The notes below the pieces were generated by a model. That model saw nothing but the letters and a program-made list of their open reading frames with translations. It was not told where the DNA came from and did no database searches. A program made the position numbers and the translations under genes. This document shows, piece after piece, positions 1 through 7,287 of a stretch of DNA of 12,495 nucleotides. The first letter of the stretch is position 1, and the number at the start of each line of letters is the position of its first letter. The DNA is from Nitrospirota bacterium (GTDB lineage Bacteria; Nitrospirota; Nitrospiria; Nitrospirales; Nitrospiraceae), in assembly GCA_004296865.1 (NCBI GenBank), contig SCVQ01000008.1, positions 1 through 12,495 on the forward strand. Reading direction: 5' to 3'.

Positions 1-477
1 ATGCACACCGGGCTCCGGCAGAGTGAGATCCTGAACCTGCAATGGCCGCAGGTGGATCTCTTTCGTCGAACCATTACCCTGCTGGTGCAGAAGAACGGGT
101 GTACCGACACTCTGCCGGTGAATGCGAGTGCCTTGGAGGTGCTCAAGGCGAGGGCCAAAGTCAGATCGCTCACGACGAGTTTTGTCTTTTTCAACGGGGC
201 CGGGAACCGGCTGGATGCCCGAGATCTACTGCGCGTGTTCTATCCGACGATGAGGAAAGCCGGAATCGAGCGGTTCCGTTTCCATGATCTCCGTCACACG
301 TTTGCGACGCGACTCGTCCAGGCTGGAGTGGATCTCTACGCCGTTCAGAAACTGGGGAGATGGAAAACCGTCTCCATGGTGACGCGCTACGCGCACCATT
401 ATCCAGAAAGTTTGCGAGCCGGTGTGGAGGTTCTCGACCGTGTCAGGCGGGAAAATAGCACAATTTTAGCACAGTGA
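1..477 (+). CDS. Tyrosine recombinase/integrase, C-terminal catalytic domain (5' end outside window)
   Basis: Site-specific tyrosine recombinase of the phage/island integrase family, which cuts and rejoins DNA at attachment sites through a covalent phosphotyrosine. The visible 158 residues are most of a catalytic domain. Residues fitting the catalytic set are Arg6 (TGLRQSEI), the beta-hairpin Lys31, His95 and Arg98 (HDLRHTFATR), Trp121 (LGRWKTVSM) and nucleophile Tyr130 (TRYAHH). The core-binding N-terminal domain is missing and the ATG lies on the window edge just before the first catalytic Arg, so the gene almost certainly begins further left. The position where most relatives have His (LGH) is Arg here, followed by Trp; Trp serves this role in Cre. 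The gene reads toward the 3' end of a tRNA-fMet gene 67 nt away, which suggests an element integrated at that tRNA. Family is certain; the parent element is unseen. Confidence 0.9.
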   Translation: MHTGLRQSEILNLQWPQVDLFRRTITLLVQKNGCTDTLPVNASALEVLKARAKVRSLTTSFVFFNGAGNRLDARDLLRVFYPTMRKAGIERFRFHDLRHTFATRLVQAGVDLYAVQKLGRWKTVSMVTRYAHHYPESLRAGVEVLDRVRRENSTILAQ

Positions 478-487
478 CGGTTTAGCA

Positions 488-507
488 GGGCTCCCCGAAG
501 GAAGCCC
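488..507 (+). terminator. Weak hairpin after the integrase gene
   Basis: GGGCTCC and GGAAGCCC can pair around a CCGAA loop with one bulged A, 10 nt after the integrase stop codon. No T-tract follows, so an intrinsic terminator is only possible. It lies between the integrase and the tRNA 3' end. Confidence 0.25.
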
Positions 508-544
508 GCACCGACCGAAGTGATTGATGGATCAAGGGGAAGGG

Positions 545-621
<77 letters not shown>

Positions 622-626
622 GTCGG

Positions 627-656
627 ATACTACCAATGGGTAGAGCGAGAAGTCAA
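627..656 (-). promoter_or_regulatory. Possible sigma70-type promoter for tRNA-fMet
   Basis: On the minus strand TTGACT (656-651) and TAGTAT (632-627) are separated by 18 nt, immediately upstream of the tRNA. Only 5 nt separate the -10-like box from tRNA nucleotide 1, so transcription would start at or just inside the mature 5' end. That is odd, because tRNAs normally have a leader removed by RNase P. Either the start is very close to the tRNA, or this match is fortuitous and the tRNA is transcribed from further upstream. Confidence 0.35.
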
Positions 657-711
657 GGCAACCGGCCAAGTCGCTGCAACAGGGGGACAGACTGAGCGAT
701 GTCGCGAGCGG

Positions 712-2775
712 TTACTTTTTCGACGTATGCGCCAGCACTTCGCGAACTTTGCACTCAAGGGTTTCCGGCGTGAAGGGTTTCGGAAGAAACGGGATCCCTT
801 CCTCCAGGACGCCGTGCTGGACAATGGCGTCATCCGTGTAGCCGGACATGTAGAGCACTTTCATCTGGGGGTTGGATACGACCATCTGCTGGGCTAATTC
901 ACGACCGCTCATGCCCGGCATCACCACATCGGTCAGGAGCAGGTGAAGCGGACCGGTGTGCTGCCGGCTCAGCCGTAACGCATCCTCGACCCCATCCGCT
1001 TCCAACACAACATAGCCGCTTTCCTTGAGTACGTCACGAATCAGCTCCCGCAGCACGATCTCGTCCTCGACCAACAAGATGGTTTCGGTGCCGGGTGCCG
1101 GCTTGATCTCGCCACCCGTTGCCGGCACCGCCACGTCCACGTACGGGACGCTGGGCAGGTAGATTCGAACGGTCGTCCCGCAGCCCGGTGCGCTTTCGAT
1201 CTCGATGGCGCCCCCGCTCTGTTGGACGATCCCATAGACCGTGGCCAGGCCCAGCCCCGTTCCCTTCCCGACCGGCTTGGTGGTGAAGAACGGTTCGAAA
1301 CAATGGGCTTGTGTGTCGGCGTCCATCCCGCAGCCGGTATCCCGTACTATCAGCCTTCTGTAAGAACCGGGCTGGCAACCGAGACGAGCTGCGGCATCGG
1401 CGTCCAACTCCGAGTTCCCTGTCTCAATGGTCAGGGTGCCGCCACCAGGCATGGCATCCCGCGCGTTGACGGCCACGTTGACGAGCACTTGTTCCAGTTG
1501 GACCTGGTCCGCCTTGATCGCACCGACTGCTGGATCAAGCGTGGTCACCAAGGTAATGTGCTCGCCGATCAACCGCTGGAACAGCGCCACCATGTTGCTG
1601 ACGACCACGTTGAGGTCCAGGGACTTCGGCTGCAGCATCTGGCGTCGGCTGAAGGCCAGGAGCTGTCCGGTCAGCCCCGCGGCCCGTTCGGCAGCCTTGC
1701 AGATTTCCGCCACGGGGTGCCGCAAGCGGACATCCTCCGGAAGCCGGCGTAGCAACTGATCGCCATACCCCAGGATCGCGGTGAGGATGTTATTGAAATC
1801 GTGGGCGATCCCGCCGGCGAGTTTACCGATTGCTTCCATCTTCTGTGTCTGGTGCAGTTGCTCCTCAAGCTGCCTGCGCTCAGTGATATCCTCCGCAATC
1901 CCGGCGAAGCGATAGACCTGGCCGGCCTCATTCCGTATCGGAAAGCCTCGATCGAAAATCCAGCGGACCGATCCATCCGTCCGGATGATTCGATACTCGT
2001 GCTCGAACTCCACCCCCTGGCGCTTTTGCCGTTGCGCAAGATTGGCACGGATGCGTGGACGATCGCCCGGATGGATGGCCTCCAGAAAGGATAGCGGATC
2101 CTCGTAGAGGTTCTGGCAGGTCCGGCCCCAGATCTTCTCATACATAGGACTGATGTAGATGATCCTGGTCAGGTCGCGGTCGGATATCCAGAAGACTTCG
2201 TGAAGGTTCTCTGCCAGCTGACGAAACCGCTCCTCGCTCTCCCGAAGCGCAGCCTCGGCCCGTTTCCGCTCGCTGATGTTGCGCACGATCGCCAGGATCT
2301 GGTTCTCATGCAGCGGCACGAGCCTGGCTTCGTAGCAATCATCCCGCCCTTGCACCTGCAGGGAATATTCCAAGCTGACGCTCGTCCTCCCTTTCCCTAC
2401 GTCCTGAATGGCCGCGTCGAACCGCTGGCCCACGTTCCCCAGTGGCACATCCTGGATGCGCTTCCCGACCAGGTGCTGCGGCAGGAGGTAGAAGTCGGAA
2501 GCGTTCCCGCCTTTGAAATCCACGATGGTGCCGTCCGAGTCGAGCAGAAAGAAGATATCGGGGAAGGCCTGCACCACCGCACGCATTTCCGAGTTGGCCT
2601 GGAGCAGTTCTTGAGAGCTCAGCTCGAGGGAGCGCTCCAGCCTGTTCCGGTCTTCGTCGGCTTCGCAGTAGGCCTTGTCCACCGCGTCCAGGAAGCCTTG
2701 CCATTCCTTCGGAAAGGACTGAACCCCGGAGAAGAACTGCTTGAGCTGACGGGCCAGCAGCCTGTGGCGCGGCAT
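712..2775 (-). CDS. Soluble hybrid histidine kinase: PAS-PAS-HisKA-HATPase-receiver, partner of FIST protein
   Basis: Predicted cytoplasmic sensor kinase of 687 residues that autophosphorylates and passes phosphate to its own receiver. In order: N-terminal helical/coiled segment (1-66), PAS 1 (about 67-165), PAS 2 with a C-terminal PAC motif ending AEDITERR (about 184-299), HisKA with H325 ([11 protein letters not shown]), HATPase with N437 (NARDAMP), [15 protein letters not shown] and GKGTGLGL boxes, and a receiver with acidic pocket E570/D571, phosphoacceptor D616 ([10 protein letters not shown]), S644 and K666 (PKPF). There is no membrane segment. The frame is open up to 2967, but that extension overlaps the FIST gene and is low-complexity shadow sequence. 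ATG 2775 lies 2 nt after the FIST stop codon with no clear Shine-Dalgarno, so translational coupling is likely. The FIST protein probably supplies the signal. The output after the receiver is unknown. Confidence 0.93.
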   Translation of the reverse strand: MPRHRLLARQLKQFFSGVQSFPKEWQGFLDAVDKAYCEADEDRNRLERSLELSSQELLQANSEMRAVVQAFPDIFFLLDSDGTIVDFKGGNASDFYLLPQHLVGKRIQDVPLGNVGQRFDAAIQDVGKGRTSVSLEYSLQVQGRDDCYEARLVPLHENQILAIVRNISERKRAEAALRESEERFRQLAENLHEVFWISDRDLTRIIYISPMYEKIWGRTCQNLYEDPLSFLEAIHPGDRPRIRANLAQRQKRQGVEFEHEYRIIRTDGSVRWIFDRGFPIRNEAGQVYRFAGIAEDITERRQLEEQLHQTQKMEAIGKLAGGIAHDFNNILTAILGYGDQLLRRLPEDVRLRHPVAEICKAAERAAGLTGQLLAFSRRQMLQPKSLDLNVVVSNMVALFQRLIGEHITLVTTLDPAVGAIKADQVQLEQVLVNVAVNARDAMPGGGTLTIETGNSELDADAAARLGCQPGSYRRLIVRDTGCGMDADTQAHCFEPFFTTKPVGKGTGLGLATVYGIVQQSGGAIEIESAPGCGTTVRIYLPSVPYVDVAVPATGGEIKPAPGTETILLVEDEIVLRELIRDVLKESGYVVLEADGVEDALRLSRQHTGPLHLLLTDVVMPGMSGRELAQQMVVSNPQMKVLYMSGYTDDAIVQHGVLEEGIPFLPKPFTPETLECKVREVLAHTSKK

Positions 2776-2777
2776 GG

Positions 2778-3917
2778 CTATCGTTCGGAGAACGTCGTGA
2801 TGGTCATCGTCTGATTGTGCAACTCGCACTTGGTGCTGGACATGATGGGGGCAATCTCTCCGTAGGAATAAAAGCCGGTCAAAACGGTTTGGGTGCCCAG
2901 GACCCCTTGGATGCTTTCGATCTCTTCCTCGATTCGCTGTTTGAGCACCAGCTTCCTGCCGACGCAACTGATGAGCACCGCCAGGTCCGTGGAGGAAGAA
3001 CCGGCGACTTCAGAACTGGCCTTGGCCGCTCTGACGGCTCCATCAATCAACCGGTCGAAATTCGTCTTCATGAGTTGCGCGTACGAGCCTTCCGGAATGT
3101 CCCCGAAAAAGGTCATGCTCTGCTGCCGCTCATCCACGGATTGAACGGTCCTGACGACGCCGGTTGCCTCCCCTCGAATTCTGACGCTCAACGGGAACAT
3201 CAGCCCGGTGGCCGGCAGGCCCGCTGCGTGATCGCCGAGATATTGTTTGTACAGGGCCAACGCCGACTTTCCGTCCAAATCGTACAGCACGTTTCCTTTG
3301 GACCTGGTCACCAGCCTCTCGGGCCCGAAGGAATCCCAGCCACCCAACGAACCGTACCCGACCCTCAGACGGTTGCTGTACAAGCCGAGCGCCGCGATCA
3401 ACCTCGATTGGGGAGCCCCATCCCATACCACCAAGGTTTCCTGAAAGCGCTCTCCGTCCCCGGACAGCCCTCCCGTGACCGTGACGCCGTCCGGCAGACC
3501 CTTCACCAGCCCCTTGACGAGTTCACTGCCGTTGATGGCCAGGCCATCGGAGAGCACAAAGACGTGGACCAATCCGTCTTTCTCAAGAGACTGCGCCAGA
3601 CGCTCACCGGCGGCGAAACTGTCTTCTTTTTCGGCAATAGTGGTGCTGGCCCCCTTCACATGCGTGTCGTCAAAATGCACGGCGGTGACGATCAACGACT
3701 CATCCAGCACGCGGGTACCGCAAATCTCGCCGGCAGTGGAACAGCCCATGAGGTGGGCGTTGGGATAGGCTTCCGTGACCTCGGTGAGAAGCGGCTTTTC
3801 TTTGAGGATCGCCCGACTACCGAAGAGCAAGGTCAATTGCGCAGTCCCGCCCAAACGTCCTGGGGGGGCCGGAGTCCATCCCGTCGTTTCCGCCCAGCAG
3901 GTCTGCTCGATCCTCAT
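2778..3917 (-). CDS. FIST-domain sensory protein (FIST_N + FIST_C), NosP-like
   Basis: A 379-residue cytoplasmic FIST protein, a sensory family often encoded next to histidine kinases and cyclic-di-GMP enzymes. FIST_N (about 25-215) shows MGCSTAGEI (57-65) and VTGGLSGDG (147-155). FIST_C (about 225-370) ends with GFYSYGEIAP (348-357) and the typical CELHNQTMT segment (364-372). Length is normal for the family and there is no signal peptide or membrane helix. The start is fixed by AGGAGG at 3931-3926, 8 nt before ATG 3917. It is the first gene of a two-gene operon with the hybrid kinase. Some FIST proteins (NosP) bind heme and report nitric oxide to a co-encoded kinase; whether this one does cannot be read from the sequence, and other small ligands are possible. 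The Cys- and His-containing CELH motif is family-wide and does not prove heme binding. Confidence 0.92.
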   Translation of the reverse strand: MRIEQTCWAETTGWTPAPPGRLGGTAQLTLLFGSRAILKEKPLLTEVTEAYPNAHLMGCSTAGEICGTRVLDESLIVTAVHFDDTHVKGASTTIAEKEDSFAAGERLAQSLEKDGLVHVFVLSDGLAINGSELVKGLVKGLPDGVTVTGGLSGDGERFQETLVVWDGAPQSRLIAALGLYSNRLRVGYGSLGGWDSFGPERLVTRSKGNVLYDLDGKSALALYKQYLGDHAAGLPATGLMFPLSVRIRGEATGVVRTVQSVDERQQSMTFFGDIPEGSYAQLMKTNFDRLIDGAVRAAKASSEVAGSSSTDLAVLISCVGRKLVLKQRIEEEIESIQGVLGTQTVLTGFYSYGEIAPIMSSTKCELHNQTMTITTFSER

Positions 3918-4104
3918 GACAGGCGCCTCCTATCCCTGAGAATGTACTGCCGACTTCAGGCTAGGCTCGGAGTTGCCATGCGAAGAGCTTCGCCGAGAGT
4001 GGTTCTGCCGACATCGCTTGCGGAGTGAAAGCGGTCCACAAGCCTTCCTCTGTTGAGTCCTCGACAGCAGGACAGGGCAGGCCGGACCAAGCAAGTAGCG
4101 CATT

Positions 4105-4123
4105 GAACCCTAGTGGAACCCTA
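4105..4123 (-). repeat. Direct repeat, two TAGGGTTC half-sites 11 bp apart
   Basis: The 8-mer TAGGGTTC on the minus strand (GAACCCTA on plus) occurs exactly at 4123-4116 and 4112-4105, one helical turn apart. It overlaps the spacer and -10 region of the proposed promoter of the FIST-kinase operon. This geometry suits a dimeric regulator binding one DNA face, but chance cannot be excluded. A second short repeat in the same spacer, CAAGCAAG, occurs at 4088-4095 and 4133-4140. Confidence 0.5.
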
Positions 4124-4135
4124 CGGTCTTGTCAA
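4107..4135 (-). promoter_or_regulatory. Candidate promoter of the FIST-kinase operon
   Basis: On the minus strand a perfect TTGACA (4135-4130) is followed after 17 nt by TAGGGT (4112-4107), a poor -10 match that could need an activator. Transcription from here would leave a 5' leader of roughly 180 nt before FIST ATG 3917. The 276-nt spacer 3918-4193 separates divergent transcription units (FIST minus, fmt plus). Besides this promoter and the direct repeats I see no gene in it, and no convincing plus-strand promoter for fmt. Confidence 0.4.
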
Positions 4136-4193
4136 GCAAGGAGGCCGATTTGTCCAAGTTGATTTCCCCCCAGTGGCATGTTAAAGCAACTCC

Positions 4194-5159
4194 ATGCGTA
4201 TCGTGTTCATGGGAACGCCAGATTTCGCGGTGCCCACGCTGGAAGCGCTCTTGCACTCGGACGAGTCGGTCGTGGGAGTGGTGACACAGCCGGACCGGCC
4301 GAAGGGGCGGGGACAGGAGCCGGCGACTGCGCCGATCAAGCAGGTCTGTCTTCGAGAGGGCCTGCCGCTCTTGCAACCGACGAAGATGAAGGACCCAGCC
4401 TTTTTAGATGCGCTCCGGGCTTGGCAACCGGATTGTTTTGTCGTGGCCGCCTTCGGCCGCATCCTCACCCCGACGATCCTTGCCATTCCGCCTAAAGGCT
4501 GCATCAACGTCCATGCCTCGCTGCTCCCGAAATACCGAGGCGCCGGGCCGATCCAATGGGCCATCATCAACGGCGAACGGGAAACCGGCATCACGACCAT
4601 GTTGATGGATGAAGGCATGGACACCGGCGCCATTCTCCTGCAGGAGTCCATGCCAATCGCGCCGGACGACACGGCCGGCACACTGTCTGCGAAACTGTCG
4701 GCGGTCGGCGGAACGCTGCTGATTGAAACGCTCCGACGCCTCAAGGCCGGCGCCTTGGTCCCTTGTCCGCAAGATTCAACCCAGGCCACGATGGCGCCCC
4801 TCCTCAAGAAAGAAGACGGCCTGATCAACTGGACGCTGGAGGCCACCGCCATCGCAAACCGAGTGCGCGGGATGAATCCATGGCCCGGGGCCTATACTTA
4901 TGCAAAGGATGATCGCTGGATCATCTGGCGGGCCTCGGCCCTTGACCGACCGGCCAGCGCAGCGCCTCCCGGGACGATCGTCGAAGTCACCAAAGAGGGG
5001 TTGCTGGTGGCGACCGGCGGCGGCCTGCTGGCCATCACGGAGTTTCAACCGGCCAACAGCCGCCGGATGAGCGTCGCCCAGTACCTGGCCGGTCATCCTC
5101 TCACGCCGGGGCTGACGCTCGGCGCAGGCCCCCAGACCGTGACCGTTGGTGGACCATGA
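4194..5159 (+). CDS. fmt: Methionyl-tRNA formyltransferase
   Basis: Transfers a formyl group from 10-formyl-tetrahydrofolate to the amino group of Met-tRNA(fMet) to make the bacterial initiator. The 321 residues match the usual length. The hydrolase-like catalytic domain carries the Asn-His-Asp set: N105 and H107 in INVHASLLPKYRGAGP, and D143 in DEGMDTG. The C-terminal OB-like domain begins near residue 205 (KKEDGLINW, MNPWPGAY). An in-frame TAA lies 12 nt upstream (4182-4184), so ATG 4194 is the earliest possible start; no good Shine-Dalgarno precedes it. The stop codon overlaps the rsmB start as ATGA, so this gene heads the fmt-rsmB-rpe cluster. Peptide deformylase (def), a frequent neighbour of fmt, is absent immediately upstream, where the divergent FIST operon lies instead. 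Confidence 0.97.
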   Translation: MRIVFMGTPDFAVPTLEALLHSDESVVGVVTQPDRPKGRGQEPATAPIKQVCLREGLPLLQPTKMKDPAFLDALRAWQPDCFVVAAFGRILTPTILAIPPKGCINVHASLLPKYRGAGPIQWAIINGERETGITTMLMDEGMDTGAILLQESMPIAPDDTAGTLSAKLSAVGGTLLIETLRRLKAGALVPCPQDSTQATMAPLLKKEDGLINWTLEATAIANRVRGMNPWPGAYTYAKDDRWIIWRASALDRPASAAPPGTIVEVTKEGLLVATGGGLLAITEFQPANSRRMSVAQYLAGHPLTPGLTLGAGPQTVTVGGP

Positions 5160-6544
5160 AGACCGGGGGCGGGGCCAGGTCCGTGGCGCTGGAAGCCCTG
5201 CTGGAGATCGAGCATAGCGCGGCCTTCGCCGACGAGGTGCTGGACCGTCGCCTCAGCCGGGCCGGCCTGGACGCACGCGATCGAGCGTTGACCTTCGAGC
5301 TGGTCTACGGCGTGCTCCGCCACAAAGCCACGCTCGACTGGCGCTTGGTCCACGTCGCGGACCGGCCGATCGAACGCTTGCCGCGCGTCGTAGCCACAGC
5401 CCTGCGGCTTGCCGCCTACCAACTGCTCTTTCTCGAACGCATCCCCCCATCGGCGGCGGTCAACGAATCGGTCGCCCTCGCGAAATCGATTCGGCCGACC
5501 GCTCGGATACCGGCGAAAGACTGGAGCGGCTTCGTCAACGCGGTCCTTCGCTCCTTGATCCGAGAGCCGGCCCCGCCTTGGCCCGATCCCGACCTCGACC
5601 CGGTGGCTGCCTTGGCCATTCGCCATTCCTGTCCTTCCTGGCTGGCTGCACGATGGCTGACGCGGCTCGGCGCCGACCGGGCCGAGGCACTCTGTCGCGC
5701 CACCCTGGCGATTCCGCCCCTGACCATCCGGACCAATCGCCTGCGCATCACCCGTGAGGCCCTGGCGGCAAGTTTGTCCCGGACCGGCCACATCGTCACC
5801 CCTACGCAAGTCAGCCCTGTCGGGTTGGTGCTGGAAAAATGCGGACCCGTCGCGGATCTGCCTCAGTTTCAGGACGGGCTCTTGTACGTAGAGGATGAAG
5901 CCGGACAATTGGTGGCGCCGCTTCTGGACCCACAACCAGGCGAGCGCATCCTGGACGCCTGTGCCGCGCCGGGAGGCAAAACCACCCACTTGGCGGCGTT
6001 GATGCAGAACCGTGGAGAGATCGTCGCGATGGATCGCCAGCCGATACGCCTGCGCCGGTTGGAGGAGAACTGCCGGCGGATGGGGATCACGAACGTCAGG
6101 ACCGTCGCGTCCGACGCGACCGGGGACGCGATTCGGATAGAGAAGGACTTATTCAGCCGCCCCTTTGATCGCATCTTGTTGGACGCTCCCTGCTCCGGGC
6201 TGGGCGTCCTCCGGCGTCACCCGGAAGGAAAATGGCACAAAGACGAACGCAGCCTGACCGCTCATCAGACTCTGCAGCGGACACTGTTGGAGCGCGTCAG
6301 CGGCCTCTTGCGACCAGGCGGGGTGTTCGTCTATAGTACGTGCTCCACCGAACCAGACGAAAACGAGGACGTGATCGAGCATTTCTGCAAGCAGCACGCG
6401 GAGTTCCGCCGCGAACCTGTTGCGCCCTGGCTACCGGACTCCGGTCGTGACCTTCTGACCGCCCAGGGAAATTTCTCGACCCTGTTGAACTCCCACTCGA
6501 TGGACGTTTTTTTTGCCGCCCGGCTCCGAAAGGCCGACCGTTGA
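5156..6544 (+). CDS. rsmB: 16S rRNA m5C967 methyltransferase RsmB (NusB-like domain + SAM methyltransferase)
   Basis: Methylates a cytosine in helix 31 of 16S rRNA (C967 in E. coli numbering) using S-adenosylmethionine. The 462 residues start with an all-helical NusB-like RNA-binding domain (about 5-140; AYQLLFLERIP and FVNAVLRSL are typical). The Rossmann methyltransferase follows, with SAM motif I DACAAPGGKT (267-276), motif IV DAPCSGLG with C346, and motif VI YSTCS with nucleophile C396. HPEGKW after motif IV is a slight variant of the common HPDIKW. The ATG overlaps the fmt stop by 4 nt (ATGA), and its TGA shares one base with the rpe ATG, so the three genes are probably translationally coupled. 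Other Nop2/Sun-family RNA methyltransferases share the catalytic core, but the NusB domain and the fmt linkage favour RsmB. Confidence 0.95.
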   Translation: MKTGGGARSVALEALLEIEHSAAFADEVLDRRLSRAGLDARDRALTFELVYGVLRHKATLDWRLVHVADRPIERLPRVVATALRLAAYQLLFLERIPPSAAVNESVALAKSIRPTARIPAKDWSGFVNAVLRSLIREPAPPWPDPDLDPVAALAIRHSCPSWLAARWLTRLGADRAEALCRATLAIPPLTIRTNRLRITREALAASLSRTGHIVTPTQVSPVGLVLEKCGPVADLPQFQDGLLYVEDEAGQLVAPLLDPQPGERILDACAAPGGKTTHLAALMQNRGEIVAMDRQPIRLRRLEENCRRMGITNVRTVASDATGDAIRIEKDLFSRPFDRILLDAPCSGLGVLRRHPEGKWHKDERSLTAHQTLQRTLLERVSGLLRPGGVFVYSTCSTEPDENEDVIEHFCKQHAEFRREPVAPWLPDSGRDLLTAQGNFSTLLNSHSMDVFFAARLRKADR

Positions 6545-7257
6545 TGACTCGTCCAAGCCTGCGCATCGCTCCCTCCATCCTCTCCGCAGACTTCGCTCGC
6601 CTTGCGGAGGAAGTCGCGCGCGTGGAGGCTGCGGGGGCGGACCTGCTCCATATCGACGTCATGGACGGCCACTTCGTGCCAAACCTGACCGTCGGGCCGC
6701 CGATCGTGGAGGCCCTCCGCAAGGTTACGAAGTTGCCCCTCGACGTTCATTTGATGATGACGAACCCGGACGCCTTCATTCCGGAGTTCGCGGCAGCGGG
6801 CGCCGACTATCTGACGGTCCACGTGGAAGCCTGCCCGCACCTCCACCGCACCGTCCAGTCCATCAAAGAGCGAGGCGTCAAGGCGGGGGTGACGCTCAAC
6901 CCGGCCACGTCGCTCAGCACCGTCGAGGAGATCCTCGTGGACGCGGACCTGCTGCTGGTGATGTCCGTGAACCCGGGGTTCGGCGGCCAGCATTTCATCC
7001 CCTCCGTGCTCGACAAGATCGCGCGGGCCAGACAACTCATCGACCGGACCGGCAGCGCCGCGCTATTGGAAGTCGACGGCGGAGTCAAGGTGGCGAACGC
7101 AGCCGGCATCATCCAGGCCGGAGCCGACATCCTGGTCTCGGGCTCGGCGATTTTTTCCAGCGCCGATTACGGCAAGACGATCCAAGCCCTGCGGGACTCC
7201 GTCCAGGCACCCAAGAAGACAGCCGGGACCAAAACCGATGGCCCCCGCAGACGGTAA
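6544..7257 (+). CDS. rpe: Ribulose-phosphate 3-epimerase
   Basis: Interconverts D-ribulose 5-phosphate and D-xylulose 5-phosphate in the pentose-phosphate pathway and Calvin cycle. A 237-residue TIM barrel with family signatures: APSILSADFARL (9-20), metal ligands H36 and D38 in LHIDVMDGHFVPN, H69 in DVHLMM, MSVNPGFGGQ (140-149), acid D178 in EVDGG, and the phosphate-binding loop VSGSAIF (198-204). D38 and D178 are the usual acid/base pair. The last 15 or so residues are basic and Pro/Lys/Arg-rich, beyond the normal core end. ATG 6544 shares one base with the rsmB stop codon. TTG 6541 directly in front would add only one residue and is a less likely start. Expression is tied to the fmt-rsmB cluster; this metabolic gene is the only non-translation member. 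Confidence 0.96.
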   Translation: MTRPSLRIAPSILSADFARLAEEVARVEAAGADLLHIDVMDGHFVPNLTVGPPIVEALRKVTKLPLDVHLMMTNPDAFIPEFAAAGADYLTVHVEACPHLHRTVQSIKERGVKAGVTLNPATSLSTVEEILVDADLLLVMSVNPGFGGQHFIPSVLDKIARARQLIDRTGSAALLEVDGGVKVANAAGIIQAGADILVSGSAIFSSADYGKTIQALRDSVQAPKKTAGTKTDGPRRR

Positions 7258-7287
7258 CGCAACCACGCGAGACACCGCCAGACACCG

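Noticed and set aside
2776..2967. N-terminal extension of the kinase to a start at 2967
   Set aside because: It would overlap the FIST C-terminal coding region, including its conserved final motif, and encodes His/Arg/Asp-rich shadow sequence. ATG 2775 directly follows the FIST stop codon.
2817..4028. Long plus-strand open frame (403 codons) opposite the FIST gene
   Set aside because: It lies antisense to a clearly conserved FIST gene, resembles no family I know, and long antisense frames are expected in GC-rich DNA.
7258..7287. T-box or leader-peptide attenuator upstream of pheS
   Set aside because: Only 30 nt separate rpe and pheS. No T-box core, terminator or Phe-rich leader frame fits. 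The thrS leader is outside the window.
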